Shown here piece by piece: positions 46,471-55,908 of a stretch of DNA of 64,000 bases (position 1 is its first letter; the number at the start of each line of letters is the position of its first letter). A model generated the notes under the pieces. The model made no database searches, was not told where the DNA came from, and was given only the letters and a program-made list of their open reading frames with translations. Both the position numbers and the translations under genes were made by a program. The stretch is from Mycolicibacterium frederiksbergense (GTDB lineage Bacteria > Actinomycetota > Actinomycetes > Mycobacteriales > Mycobacteriaceae): contig NZ_JARXVE010000010.1 of NCBI RefSeq assembly GCF_029893345.1, positions 1-64,000 on the forward strand, given 5' to 3'.

Positions 46471-47817
46471 TTACTCGCTGCTGCCGGAGCTGCTGGCACC
46501 GGCACCGCCGGCACCGCCGGCACTGCTGGCGCCGGCGCCGCTGTCGGCGGTCTTCTTGCTGGTCTTGCCGAAGCCGTTCTTGAGCCCGTCACTGACCTTC
46601 TTGACGGTCGAGTTCAGTTGCTTGCCAACGGTATCGGCGGCTTGCTTGAGCTCGGTGTTGGCCTTGGTGGTGCCGACCTTGCCGACTGTGACCTTCGGGC
46701 TGATCTGCACGACGCTGTCGGTCTTCTCGGTGACGGTGTCGGCCGGGGCCTCGACAACCGGAGCCTTCTCGGCCGGGGCTTCGACAACCGGGGCCTTCTC
46801 GACCGGAGCCTCGACAACCGGGGCCTTCTCGACCGCAGCCTCGGTGACCGCGTGCTTCACCACGGTGTCGGTGCTGAGGTTGAGGGTGACGGTGTTGACG
46901 GTGGCGGACGGCAGGGCGTCCACCGCGGCAGGACCGTCGGCGAGCAGCGTGTCGCCCGCGGCCGGCTGGCCGGCCATGCGCGCAACCGACGGCGCGGGCG
47001 CGCCGATCGCCTGGGCGATGGCCCGGCGAACCTGCACCAGCACGCCGGCGATCGGTCCGGGCATGCCTGAGCTCAAGGGCTTGTCCGGCGTAAAGATCCC
47101 GGGCGTGTTGCCGTTGCCATTGAGCAGGCCGTTGAGGACGAGGGCGGGTGTGGCGACCAGGGCGTTCACCGCCCCCACTGCATCGCCGGCCTTGACTGCG
47201 TCGACGAAGGACTGCAGGCCGACACCGAGAGCGCCGACGGTGCTCGACAAGATTTGCACACTGCCCAGCACGGTGCCGAACAACGTCATCGGGTTGGCGA
47301 TGGTCTTGGCGACGTTGTAGAGGTTCTCGGTGATGCCGACGCTGATCTGCGACAGTGACATCAGCGGCATCATCAGGTTCATCGCCAAGCCCCCCGGCAC
47401 ATACACCAATGCCGCTATCAGGGCGTTGTCGATCCGCCCTTCGGCCAGTGCGTCTTTCGTCATGTCGATAAACAGGGGCAGGTCTTTCACCCACTGCACG
47501 GCACCGTTGCCCATGCCCTGGACGATGGTGGCCACGGTCTGCGCGTAGCCGGCCCCGTTGTGCAGCATCTGGGTCAGGATCGGCGCCGGGTCGGCAAGGA
47601 TCTGCTCGCCGAGCGTCGTCACGTTCACCCCGGTGTTGGTGAACAGCTTCACCCACGCGTCCAGCGGATCAATGGCGGCCGATAGCTGCACCGCGGCGGA
47701 CGATATTGCTGGGACGTGTACGGCTGGCGCTGGAGCGTGGATCGGGGTGAGCGCGATGGCGCTGGCGCCGATCAGGGCTACCCCCGCTGCCAGAGGTGAG
47801 CGTTTTGTTACCTGCAT
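46471..47817 (-). CDS. Secreted Ala/Val-rich protein, paralogue 1
   Basis: 448 residues, ATG 47817 with GGAAGGAAC upstream. A Sec-type signal (KRSPLAAGVALIGASAIAL) with likely cleavage after the Ala-Pro region near 30-40. The central ~250 residues are hydrophobic and helical, like PE-independent surface proteins of non-tuberculous mycobacteria. A repeat region follows, with three or four copies of KAPVVEAP (about 323-360), then a lysine-rich helical stretch and a Gly/Ser/Ala tail. No enzyme motif. It is 77-90% like the next gene at both ends and unlike it in the middle. Confidence 0.75.
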   Translation of the reverse strand: MQVTKRSPLAAGVALIGASAIALTPIHAPAPAVHVPAISSAAVQLSAAIDPLDAWVKLFTNTGVNVTTLGEQILADPAPILTQMLHNGAGYAQTVATIVQGMGNGAVQWVKDLPLFIDMTKDALAEGRIDNALIAALVYVPGGLAMNLMMPLMSLSQISVGITENLYNVAKTIANPMTLFGTVLGSVQILSSTVGALGVGLQSFVDAVKAGDAVGAVNALVATPALVLNGLLNGNGNTPGIFTPDKPLSSGMPGPIAGVLVQVRRAIAQAIGAPAPSVARMAGQPAAGDTLLADGPAAVDALPSATVNTVTLNLSTDTVVKHAVTEAAVEKAPVVEAPVEKAPVVEAPAEKAPVVEAPADTVTEKTDSVVQISPKVTVGKVGTTKANTELKQAADTVGKQLNSTVKKVSDGLKNGFGKTSKKTADSGAGASSAGGAGGAGASSSGSSE

Positions 47818-48202
47818 TTAGTTCCTTCCATAGTGTGACCCCCCGCACACGAAAGCTACCTGAGAATAACCTGAACGCCAAGCAGATAGAACGTGTTCAT
47901 TCGAGCGGTCTGGGGCGGAGAAAAGTGGCAGTGTCTGACACTTCATTGCTGGTCAGTCGGAGTTCTACGATTGGTGAAGATGGGTTACGGCAGTTTGTGT
48001 CGACCTGAGAATTGCGACTAGCAGTCGTTGCCGCTTGAAAAGCTTGCGAAGCTAGCCATCGAGGCGGCGCTTCAGCTATCGGCGTCCGGTGGAGAGCGCT
48101 TCGGCAAATTGTTTGCTGGGTCAATTGGCCACCGATGGGCGGGCTCGGGCCCGGCCGAATGTTACCTGTGAGTAGCCGACCGCTTTTCGCGTGATTTGCT
48201 GT
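47818..48202. other. Upstream control region of paralogue 1
   Basis: No gene. Sequence is shared with 49665-50010: GTGTGACCCCCCGCACA, ACCTGAGAATAACCTGAA, ACGTGTTCATT, TTGAAAAGCTTGC and GGTTACCTGTGA-type blocks occur in the same order. The long conservation suggests promoter and regulatory sites kept after duplication. Confidence 0.6.
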
Positions 48203-48210
48203 GGATAAGC

Positions 48211-48248
48211 GTCGACCCCCGCCTTCGGTGTTGAAGACGGGGGTCGAC
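48211..48248. terminator. Hairpin terminator, copy 2
   Basis: GTCGACCCCCGCCTTC (48211-48226) and GAAGACGGGGGTCGAC (48233-48248) with a 6-base loop, nearly identical to copy 1 and preceded by the same GGATAAGC. Ends the second paralogue. Confidence 0.72.
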
Positions 48249-48263
48249 GGCTACTGATTGTGG

Positions 48264-49664
48264 TTACTCGCTGCTGCCGGAGCTGCCGGCACCGGCACCG
48301 CCGCCGCTGCTGGCGCCGCTGTCGGCGGTCTTCTTGGTGGTCTTGGCGAAGCCGTTCTTGAGCCCGTCGCTGACCTTCTTGGCGGTCGAGTTCAGTTGCT
48401 TGCCAACGGTATCGGCGGCTTGCTTGAGCTCGGCGTTGGCCTTGGCGGTGCCGACCTTGCCGACTGTGATCTTCGGGCTGATCTGCACGACGCTGTCGGC
48501 CTTCTCGGTGACGGTGTCGGCCGGAGCTTCGACAACCGGGGCCTTCTCGGCCGGGGCTTCGACAACCGGGGCCCTCTCAGCCGGAGCCTCGACGACAACC
48601 TTCTCGGCGACAACCTTTTCGGCCGGAGCCTTCAGCGCCGTGCCGGTGTCCAAGCTCAGCGTGATGGCCTTGGGTGAGGCCGACGGCAGGGCGGCAGGAC
48701 CGTCGGCGAGCACCGTGTCGGCCGCAATATCCTGCGGGGCCGACCGATTCGCCTGCGAGACGCCGAAGATGCCGCCGATGATGCCGGCGAGGCCGGTGAG
48801 GGCGCCGCCCAGGTCGTGGCGGTCGGTGCCTGGCGTCTTGATCAGGTCCGCCAGGTTGCCGATCGCGCTCAGAATCCCGGAGAGGGAGCCGGTGGAGCCC
48901 GGAGGGGCACTGAGCAGCCCGGGGTAGAGGAAGTGGTACTGCGGGTCAATGTAGCCGTTGAGGAATGCGCCGGTCAGGGCGGCGGGCGCATTGATCACGG
49001 TGCTCGCGAGGGTTACCAGGTCCATGGCCTTGACCGCGCTCACGGCATCTTCGATGGTCCTCCCCGCGACGTGGAGGAGTGGCTCAAACGGCACGAGCAT
49101 GCCCAGTCCGACACCCATCAAAAGCGGGAACAGGGACCCGTCGACCAGGTTCGCGAGATTCTTGAACGGCTGCGATATCGCAGGCCAGACCTGCCCCGCC
49201 GCCATCATGATGGGGAAACCGAGCATGACGACCGTCGAAAACGCGGTCAAGAACCCGTCCTCGAACTGGCCCGCCGCGATCTGCTCGGAAGCCTTCCGGA
49301 GAATTGCCGGCACGCTACTGGAGTTCTCGGGATTGAACGCGTTGGCCAGCCCCTTGGCAAGACTGTTGCCCGCGGTGGCGAGCACGCCCAGGCTGTGGAT
49401 CTGGTTCGCGATGATCTGCGTGAGGATCGGCGCGGGGTCTTCGAGCCACTGCCCGGCGAGGCCCACGACATTGCCGCCAGCAGTCCCGAGGACGTCCGCC
49501 CACAGTGCGACGGGGTTCTGGAAGGACGATAGCTGCACCGCGGCGGACTGTATTGCTGGGACGTGCGCGGCTGGCGCTGGAGCGCTGATCGGGGTGAGCG
49601 CGATGGCGCTGGCGCCGATCAGGGCTACCCCCGCTGCCAGAGGTGAGCGTTTTGTTACCTGCGT
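48264..49664 (-). CDS. Secreted Ala/Val-rich protein, paralogue 2, start codon lost
   Basis: 466 codons from the position of the paralogue-1 ATG, which here is ACG (49664-49662). The neighbouring GGAAGGAACTA and the downstream VTKRSPLAAGVALIGASAIALTPI are conserved. No ATG, GTG or TTG lies in frame near it. The only alternative is an upstream in-frame GTG at 49778 giving a 38-residue hydrophilic extension that paralogue 1 cannot encode (stop codon). Translation may use ACG, or the gene may be silent. Central part differs from paralogue 1; the KAPVVEAPA repeats and Lys-rich tail are shared. Confidence 0.6.
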   Translation of the reverse strand, partial: TQVTKRSPLAAGVALIGASAIALTPISAPAPAAHVPAIQSAAVQLSSFQNPVALWADVLGTAGGNVVGLAGQWLEDPAPILTQIIANQIHSLGVLATAGNSLAKGLANAFNPENSSSVPAILRKASEQIAAGQFEDGFLTAFSTVVMLGFPIMMAAGQVWPAISQPFKNLANLVDGSLFPLLMGVGLGMLVPFEPLLHVAGRTIEDAVSAVKAMDLVTLASTVINAPAALTGAFLNGYIDPQYHFLYPGLLSAPPGSTGSLSGILSAIGNLADLIKTPGTDRHDLGGALTGLAGIIGGIFGVSQANRSAPQDIAADTVLADGPAALPSASPKAITLSLDTGTALKAPAEKVVAEKVVVEAPAERAPVVEAPAEKAPVVEAPADTVTEKADSVVQISPKITVGKVGTAKANAELKQAADTVGKQLNSTAKKVSDGLKNGFAKTTKKTADSGASSGGGAGAGSSGSSE

Positions 49665-50051
49665 GTAGTTCCTTCCATTGTGTGACCCCCCGCACAGGGA
49701 CGTTACCTGAGAATAACCTGAACCCCTAGCTGGTGGAACGTGTTCATTTGGGCGGAAAAATGTGGCAGTGTCAGACACTTTATTGCTGGTAAGTCAAAGT
49801 TTTACGATTGGTGAAGACGCATTACGACAGTTCGTACCGAGCCAGGTAAGCCGACGCTAAGCCGTTGCGGCTTGAAAAGCTTGCTTAGCTATGTACGAGG
49901 GGGCGACTCATCTACCTGGCCTTCCGGGGTGCATGCTTCGGCAAACTTGTTAGCTAGGCCACTTGGCAGTCGGGGCCCGGTCAAGGGTTACCTGTGAATA
50001 GCCGAAAGCGACGTGCAGAGTTTGCTGAAGCGAAAGCTTTCGGTGCCGCTG
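49665..50051. other. Upstream control region of paralogue 2
   Basis: No gene. Aligns with 47818-48202 (same ordered blocks, ACCTGAGAATAACCTGAA at about 49706). The homology ends near 50010 after TTACCTGTGAATAGCCGA, which gives the right edge of the duplication. Confidence 0.6.
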
Positions 50052-51416
50052 TCAGGGCATCAGGATCGGCTGGATGTCCAGGCCGAACTCGCTATCGGCG
50101 TGGGCCGCCACCTCATCGACCCCGGCGCGATCGTGTACCGCGCGGTAGGCGAGCCAGATCAGCGGGTCGACCACGGCCGCGCTCGTCAGTCGCGCCGCCA
50201 GCGCCTCGACCGTCGCGAGTGCTCCGGCCTTGGTGGTGTACTCCAGCACCAGGCACGGCTTGGTGTCGATCTGGTCGAACGAGGCCAGACCCTCGATCAG
50301 GTAGCCGGCGTCGAGGTCGGCGTGGTCCACCCGGATGGGTACGAGATGCCTTTTCCCGGAAGGGTTTCGACTCGCTCCGGCGGTCGAGGGCGCATCCCGC
50401 TCGGGCTTACGGACGCGTACCGCATCGAACAGATCGGTCCGGGCGCCGAGATTCTTCAGCAGCAGCGGTGTGATGCTGAGCCGAGGCCCCTCGGTGGGCG
50501 AGGCCACCCGGCTCCGGTGCGCACCGACCAGCCGCACCGCCTGTTCGGCGGGGACCACGTCGGCTTCGGTGTCGCGCAGGATCATTGGCCGGCAACGCTT
50601 GCGGTACTCCGTGGGTGATTGGTGGAACCAATCGACGAAACTGCGGGTGAAGTACTTGACGTCGGAGAACCCACTGGCGGCCGAGATCTCCAGTACCGTG
50701 TCCTCGGTCGTCAGCAGGCGCCGCTCGGCATTCGAGACCCGCAGGAAAGCCAGCAGGTCGCTGAAGCTGACCGCCGACACCTCCTTGACCAGATGCGATA
50801 TGTAGGACTTCGAGTAATGCTGTTCTGCGGCAATGAAATCCAGAACATCACGGCGGTCGGCATGGTCCACCAGGTAGCCGAAGATGGTCAGGAACTTCTC
50901 CCGCCGGCTGGCATTGATCGCACTGTCCCGGTTGTAGTAGTGCTCGATCGAGTAGCCGGTACACAACAGCCGGATCAGTTCGGTGCATTCCCGCTGCACG
51001 ATCGGCGACTGCTCGGCCGCGGGCGTGCCGACGGCGGCGTCGATCAGCCGCAGCAACAAACCGCGCAGCAGGGCTTCCTGCCTGCGGTAGCGGGGGAGAT
51101 CGAAGGATTCACAGGCGAACACGATGTGCTCGGCGAACGGGTCGACCTCGGCGAACGCGCCGAGGTCGACATGCAATACCGCGGTGACATTGTCGGGTGA
51201 GCCCTCGAGGTAGTGCGGGTCACCGCGGTTGATCACCGCGTAGTCCCCGGCCTCCAGGTCGAATGCCTCGCAACTAACGGCCACGTGCAGTTGACCGCGC
51301 AGCACATAGACGATCTCGAGCGCGTCGGGGTGCAGATGCAGGTTGGTCAACCGGATCGCCGAAACCTCGGCGCGCACTGCTGATCCCGGTGCGAAATCTA
51401 CGATCGCTTGAAACAT
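50052..51416 (-). CDS. AraC-family regulator with cupin sensor and extra C-terminal domain
   Basis: 454 residues from ATG 51416 (MFQAIVDFAPG). N-terminal cupin (LHPDALEIVYVLRGQLHV), a helical linker, and the two-HTH AraC domain at about 200-295 (HYSKSYISHLVKEV; SGFSDVKYFTRSFVDWF, SPTEYRKRC). About 155 further residues follow, unusual for AraC proteins; similar long forms elsewhere carry glycosidase-like domains, but I cannot identify this one. It is probably the regulator of the adjacent amidohydrolase-permease operon. Confidence 0.88.
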   Translation of the reverse strand: MFQAIVDFAPGSAVRAEVSAIRLTNLHLHPDALEIVYVLRGQLHVAVSCEAFDLEAGDYAVINRGDPHYLEGSPDNVTAVLHVDLGAFAEVDPFAEHIVFACESFDLPRYRRQEALLRGLLLRLIDAAVGTPAAEQSPIVQRECTELIRLLCTGYSIEHYYNRDSAINASRREKFLTIFGYLVDHADRRDVLDFIAAEQHYSKSYISHLVKEVSAVSFSDLLAFLRVSNAERRLLTTEDTVLEISAASGFSDVKYFTRSFVDWFHQSPTEYRKRCRPMILRDTEADVVPAEQAVRLVGAHRSRVASPTEGPRLSITPLLLKNLGARTDLFDAVRVRKPERDAPSTAGASRNPSGKRHLVPIRVDHADLDAGYLIEGLASFDQIDTKPCLVLEYTTKAGALATVEALAARLTSAAVVDPLIWLAYRAVHDRAGVDEVAAHADSEFGLDIQPILMP

Positions 51417-51482
51417 CTTCTCGGCGCCCGCGCGGGGCACCTCCCCGGCCGGCCCGGCCAGCCTAGCTGGCCGGGCAGCGGG

Positions 51483-52805
51483 CTACCAAGCGAAGATGCC
51501 GTCCTTCACCGTCAGTTTGCCGTCGCAGAACGTGAGATAGATGTTCTCGACGTTGTAGACGACCATCGGATCCTGGGTCGGATCGCGGCGCAGCACCAGC
51601 AGGTCGGCCAGCTTGCCGGGTTCGACGGTGCCGACGAGGTGGGACATCCCGACGGCTTCGGAACTGATCTTCGTCGCCGCGGTGATCGCCTCGCTGGTCG
51701 TCATGCCGTACTCGACCAGTGCCCGGAATTCCAGCGCGCTGTATTCGCCGTATTTGGTGAGGGGTTCGTACACGGTGTCCGAGCCCAGCGCGATCTTGAC
51801 CCCCATGGCCTTGGCCGTCTGAAAGCTCTTTACCGCATTGCTGCTGTACTGCTCACCGAACGACTCGTCGTGGCAGTCGTACAGGTCGCGGTACAGGAAC
51901 GCGTCCGGGCGCGGTTTGGGCTGTGCGGCGTCGCCGACCGGGACGAAGTCGCGATACCAGTTGACGATGAGCTGCAGCGTCGGCACCAGGATGGTGCCGT
52001 TGCGGGCCATCTTGGCCGCCAGCTCTTCGTCGATGTCCTCGCCGTGCTCGATGGTGTCGCACCCGGCGTCGACCGCCATGTTGATGGCCTCGCGGTTCTC
52101 CGCGTGGCACATCACGATGGTGCCCTTCTGCCGATGTGCTTCCTCGACGCAGGCCTGCAGTTCCTCGAACGAGTAGTGCACATCGTGGTTGCGGTCGTGC
52201 GGCCAGTTGTCGCCGCCGCTGGCGAACACCTTGATCGCGTCGGCACCCTCGCGCAGCAGCGTGCGCACCGCCTTGACGACCTCGTCGCGGCCGTCGGCCA
52301 TGATGCCCCAGACCCCGTTCTCCTGAACGTAGTCATGGGTGAACTGGTGCAGATCGGCGTGCCCGCCGGTCCGGGTCAGCCCGGGACCGCAGGCGATCAC
52401 CTTCGGGCCGGGGATCTGCTGTTCGAAGAACAGCCGCTTGAGATACAAACCGTTCCAGGACACGTCGCGCGCGGTGGTGACGCCGCGCTTGAGCAACTGC
52501 TGCGCCTCATACACCGAGCGCACCGCCCGCATCAGCTTCGGCTCGGCGATTACCCCGATCTCCTGGTCGTCGATCTGCGCGCGCCCGCCGGACAGGTGGA
52601 CGTGCGCGTCGATCAGGCCCGGCATGACGTAGTGCCCGTCGAGGGCGATCTCCTGAACATCGTCGGCGCGACGGTATTTGGACATCGGCAGCACGGCCTC
52701 GATGCGACCCGCACGCACGATCACCGCCTGATCGTCGACGGGCGGCCCGCCATGCCCGTCCACCACACTGACCGCGGTGAGCGCGAAGTTCTCTGCCACC
52801 TTCAT
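51483..52805 (-). CDS. Metal-dependent amidohydrolase (imidazolonepropionase/prolidase-like)
   Basis: 440 residues, ATG 52805. Amidohydrolase barrel: GLIDAHVHLSGG (metal His-x-His), a Lys in DAIKVFASGGD, MCHAENREAI with a later His, and the metal Asp in ALGSDTVYEP. Belongs to the COG1228 group (Xaa-Pro dipeptidase-like/imidazolonepropionase-like). Overlaps the permease stop by 4 bases, so the pair probably imports and hydrolyses one compound. Confidence 0.87.
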   Translation of the reverse strand: MKVAENFALTAVSVVDGHGGPPVDDQAVIVRAGRIEAVLPMSKYRRADDVQEIALDGHYVMPGLIDAHVHLSGGRAQIDDQEIGVIAEPKLMRAVRSVYEAQQLLKRGVTTARDVSWNGLYLKRLFFEQQIPGPKVIACGPGLTRTGGHADLHQFTHDYVQENGVWGIMADGRDEVVKAVRTLLREGADAIKVFASGGDNWPHDRNHDVHYSFEELQACVEEAHRQKGTIVMCHAENREAINMAVDAGCDTIEHGEDIDEELAAKMARNGTILVPTLQLIVNWYRDFVPVGDAAQPKPRPDAFLYRDLYDCHDESFGEQYSSNAVKSFQTAKAMGVKIALGSDTVYEPLTKYGEYSALEFRALVEYGMTTSEAITAATKISSEAVGMSHLVGTVEPGKLADLLVLRRDPTQDPMVVYNVENIYLTFCDGKLTVKDGIFAW

Positions 52806-54205
52806 CGCCGGTTCGACTCCTCTTCGTATTCGATTTCTTCTTCGTCCTCCAGCCGCAGCTCGGCCGGCGCTTCCCGGAAACCCTTGGTGCTCACGGCCAA
52901 ATAGACGATGCCGATCGCCAGCCACACCAGGCCCAGGATCTTCGCCGACGAATCGACGTTGAACCACAGCACCAGGCTGACGAGCACCCCGATACCGGGC
53001 ACCACCAGGAACCGGACCAGATCCCAGCCGTGGCGCCGATTTCCGCGGATGAAGTAGTGATTGATCACCGCGTAGTTCACCAGTACGAAGCCGGTCAGCG
53101 CGCCGAAACTCATCAGCGATGCCGCGCCGCCGAGGTTGTCGGCATAGAACACGGCGCTGAGGGCGATCAGCGAGGTCAACACGATGTTGTTGACCGGGGT
53201 GCGGAACCGGGCGTGCAGCGTGCCGAAGAACCGCTTCGGCAGGGCCCCGTCGCGGCCCATGCCGTACAGAATGCGCGACGCGGCAGCCAATCCGGCCATC
53301 GCGCAGATCAGGCTGGCCAGGTTGTCGGTCACCAGGAAGATCGTGGACAGCGTGGTGCCGCCGACGCGTTCGAGCAGTTCGAAGATCCCGGCGTCGGGGT
53401 TGCTGATCTCCTGATAGCCCTGCGGCCAAGCGATTTGAGTGAAGTAGGAGATCAGCGCGAAGCCCAGTCCGGCGGCGATCGGCACGATCATGATGGCCCG
53501 CGGGACGGTCTTGGCGGGGTCGACGGTCTCCTCGGCCATGGTGGACACCGCGTCAAAACCCAGGAACGAGACCGCCAGGATCGAGGCGGCCAGCAGGACA
53601 TTGCCGGCGTCGAAGCTGCCCGGGTTGAACAGCGCGGACGCGTCGAACAGCGATCCGCTGCCGTTACCGCGAATCACATAGCTGGCGATCAGGCCGATCA
53701 GGACCACCGAGAACAGTATTTGCGCGGCGATGATCACGGTGTTGACCCGTCCGGTGGCCCGGACTCCGGCGATGTTGGTCCAGGCGCCGATGAGGGCGGC
53801 CGCCACCACCCACGCCCAGGTGGGCACCGCGGGGACGAACTCGTTCATGTAAATGCCGACCAGCAGGTAGCAGATCATCGGCAACAGCAGATAGTCGACG
53901 AGCATGACCCAGCCGGTGAGGAACCCGAGCCAGGGATTGACCGCCTTGCGCACGTAGGTGTAGGCCGAGCCGGCCACCGGGTAGGCCTTCACCATCGCGG
54001 CGTAGCTGTAGGCGGTGAAGCACATGACGACCGTGGTGATCACGTAGGCCAGCGCCATCATCCCGCCGGTGAGGCTGGTGATGATGCCGTAGTAGTTGAA
54101 CACCACGGTGGGCGCGAGATAGGCAAGGCCGAAGACGATCAGGTAGCGCAGGGTGAGAACGCGTTTGAGGGTCACCCCCGACGCCGGCCGGCTTTCGTCA
54201 GTCAT
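52802..54205 (-). CDS. APC-family amino acid/amine permease
   Basis: 467 residues from ATG 54205 (MTDESRPASG). About 12 membrane helices, with the APC family features GLAYLAPTVVFNYYG, AYPVAGSAYTYVRKAVNP and GFDAVSTMAEET. The C-terminus is acidic. It probably takes up an amino acid or polyamine for the amidohydrolase and the divergent FAD oxidase. Confidence 0.9.
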   Translation of the reverse strand: MTDESRPASGVTLKRVLTLRYLIVFGLAYLAPTVVFNYYGIITSLTGGMMALAYVITTVVMCFTAYSYAAMVKAYPVAGSAYTYVRKAVNPWLGFLTGWVMLVDYLLLPMICYLLVGIYMNEFVPAVPTWAWVVAAALIGAWTNIAGVRATGRVNTVIIAAQILFSVVLIGLIASYVIRGNGSGSLFDASALFNPGSFDAGNVLLAASILAVSFLGFDAVSTMAEETVDPAKTVPRAIMIVPIAAGLGFALISYFTQIAWPQGYQEISNPDAGIFELLERVGGTTLSTIFLVTDNLASLICAMAGLAAASRILYGMGRDGALPKRFFGTLHARFRTPVNNIVLTSLIALSAVFYADNLGGAASLMSFGALTGFVLVNYAVINHYFIRGNRRHGWDLVRFLVVPGIGVLVSLVLWFNVDSSAKILGLVWLAIGIVYLAVSTKGFREAPAELRLEDEEEIEYEEESNRR

Positions 54206-54473
54206 CTGTACCTTCCCGGTGAGCACGCACGGACTGGGCAAATCTAGGTGAGCCCGCGGCTGCTCGACATGCCTCAGACGCTCGGTGGACATGACAATGA
54301 CGCTCACCGTCAGTCCGTCGTTTGTGCGCCGTTATAAGCCGAGTCCACGGCGAAGTGGGCTGACACTATGTCTCAACCTGGGGTCAGGTGTTTACACACT
54401 GCAGCCGTTTCCCGGAAACGTGAGGGGCAGTATGACTAGGCACACACACCCGCTGCACAGAAGGACGAGCTTC
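54206..54473. other. Divergent intergenic region, permease and FAD oxidase
   Basis: 268 bases without a convincing gene. It should hold both promoters and the AraC-regulator site, but I find no clear palindrome. Confidence 0.4.
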
Positions 54474-55898
54474 GTGTCCCGCACCGTCTTCGAACGTCAA
54501 CCGCCGCCGGAGCATGTTGTGCGGCAGGCATTGCGTGAGACGGAGCTGGGCTGCTACTGGAGCGCGGAAGTCAGCGGAGCGGCTCAGTATCCGCGGGCTA
54601 CCACCACGGCGCACTATGACCTGCTCATCGTCGGCGGTGGTTACACCGGATTGTGGAGTGCACTGCTGGCCGTTCAGCGCGATCCCGGCATCCGGGTGGC
54701 GGTGCTGGAGGCCGCCACCATCGGTGGCGCCGCCTCGGGTCGCAACGGTGGATTTGTCGAGGCCAGCCTCACCCACGGTGAGGCCAACGGCCGCAGCCGG
54801 TGGCCCGAGGAGTTCGACACCCTGCAGCGGCTGGGCCACGAGAACCTCGATGACATCGAAAAGGCGGTCGTCGAACTCGGCCTCAACTGCGACTTCGAAC
54901 GCAATGGCGTGCTGAACGTCGCGGTCGAGGACTACCAGGTGAAGGAACTGCGGCAGCAACCCGCCGACGACCACAGCACCTTCCTGGATCAGGCCGCCGT
55001 GCGGGATCTGGTTAATTCGCCGACCTATCTCGCCGGGCTGCTGTCCCCCCGTGATGCCGCCACCGTGCAGCCGGCGAAGCTGGCCGCCGAACTGGCCCGG
55101 GTGTGCGACCGCTACGGCGTCGAGATCTACGAGCACACCCCCGTCACGGGCGTGACCGGCGCACGCGGAGCCTCCCCGATCCAGATCACCACCGACGTCA
55201 CCACATTGTTGGCCGACCGAGTCATCCTGGCTACCAACGCTTTTCCATCGCTGCTCAAGCGCTACCGGTATCACACCGTGCCGGTGTACGACTACGTGTT
55301 GATGACCGAGCCGCTCACCCATGAACAACTCGATTCCATCGGATGGCGCGGCCGTCAGGGCATCGCCGACATGGCCAATCAGTTCCACTATTACCGGCTG
55401 TCCGCGGACAACCGGATCCTGTGGGGCGGATACGACGCGGTGTATCACTTCGGTCGGCGCATCGATCCGCGCCTGGAGGACCGGCCCGACACCTACGCCA
55501 GGCTGGCGAGCCATTTCTTCACCACCTTCCCCCAGCTCGAAGGGCTGCGGTTCACCCACCGCTGGGCCGGGGTGATCGACACCTCGACGCGGTTCTGCGC
55601 GTTCTTCGGTGACGCCAACCAGGGGCGCATCGCCTACGCGGCGGGGTTCACCGGCCTGGGTGTGGCGGCCACCCGTTTCGCCGCCAATGTCCTGCTCGAC
55701 AAGGTGCACCGGCAGCGCACCGAACGCACCGAGTTGTCCATGGTGCAGTCCATGCCGATGCCGTTCCCGCCCGAACCACTGACCTGGATGGGCGTCAACG
55801 CGACGCGGTGGGCGCTGGATCGGGCCGACCACCGCGATGGCAAACGCAACCTGCTGCTGCGTGCACTGGACGCCGCAGGCCTGGGATTCGATTCATGA
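54474..55898 (+). CDS. FAD-dependent amine oxidase-like protein (DAO family, PuuB-like)
   Basis: 474 residues from GTG 54474 (VSRTVFERQPPPEH), with AAGGACGAG upstream; ATG 54432 is an alternative. FAD-binding VGGGYTGLWSAL at 53-64 and SGRNGGF loop, DAO fold with a C-terminal RIAYAAGFTGLGVAATRF FAD contact. Similar proteins oxidise gamma-glutamylputrescine or N-methyl amino acids. Divergent from the permease operon, so the set suggests amine or amino-acid catabolism. WhiB follows by 10 bases. Confidence 0.85.
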   Translation: MSRTVFERQPPPEHVVRQALRETELGCYWSAEVSGAAQYPRATTTAHYDLLIVGGGYTGLWSALLAVQRDPGIRVAVLEAATIGGAASGRNGGFVEASLTHGEANGRSRWPEEFDTLQRLGHENLDDIEKAVVELGLNCDFERNGVLNVAVEDYQVKELRQQPADDHSTFLDQAAVRDLVNSPTYLAGLLSPRDAATVQPAKLAAELARVCDRYGVEIYEHTPVTGVTGARGASPIQITTDVTTLLADRVILATNAFPSLLKRYRYHTVPVYDYVLMTEPLTHEQLDSIGWRGRQGIADMANQFHYYRLSADNRILWGGYDAVYHFGRRIDPRLEDRPDTYARLASHFFTTFPQLEGLRFTHRWAGVIDTSTRFCAFFGDANQGRIAYAAGFTGLGVAATRFAANVLLDKVHRQRTERTELSMVQSMPMPFPPEPLTWMGVNATRWALDRADHRDGKRNLLLRALDAAGLGFDS

Positions 55899-55908
55899 AG
55901 GGGCCACG

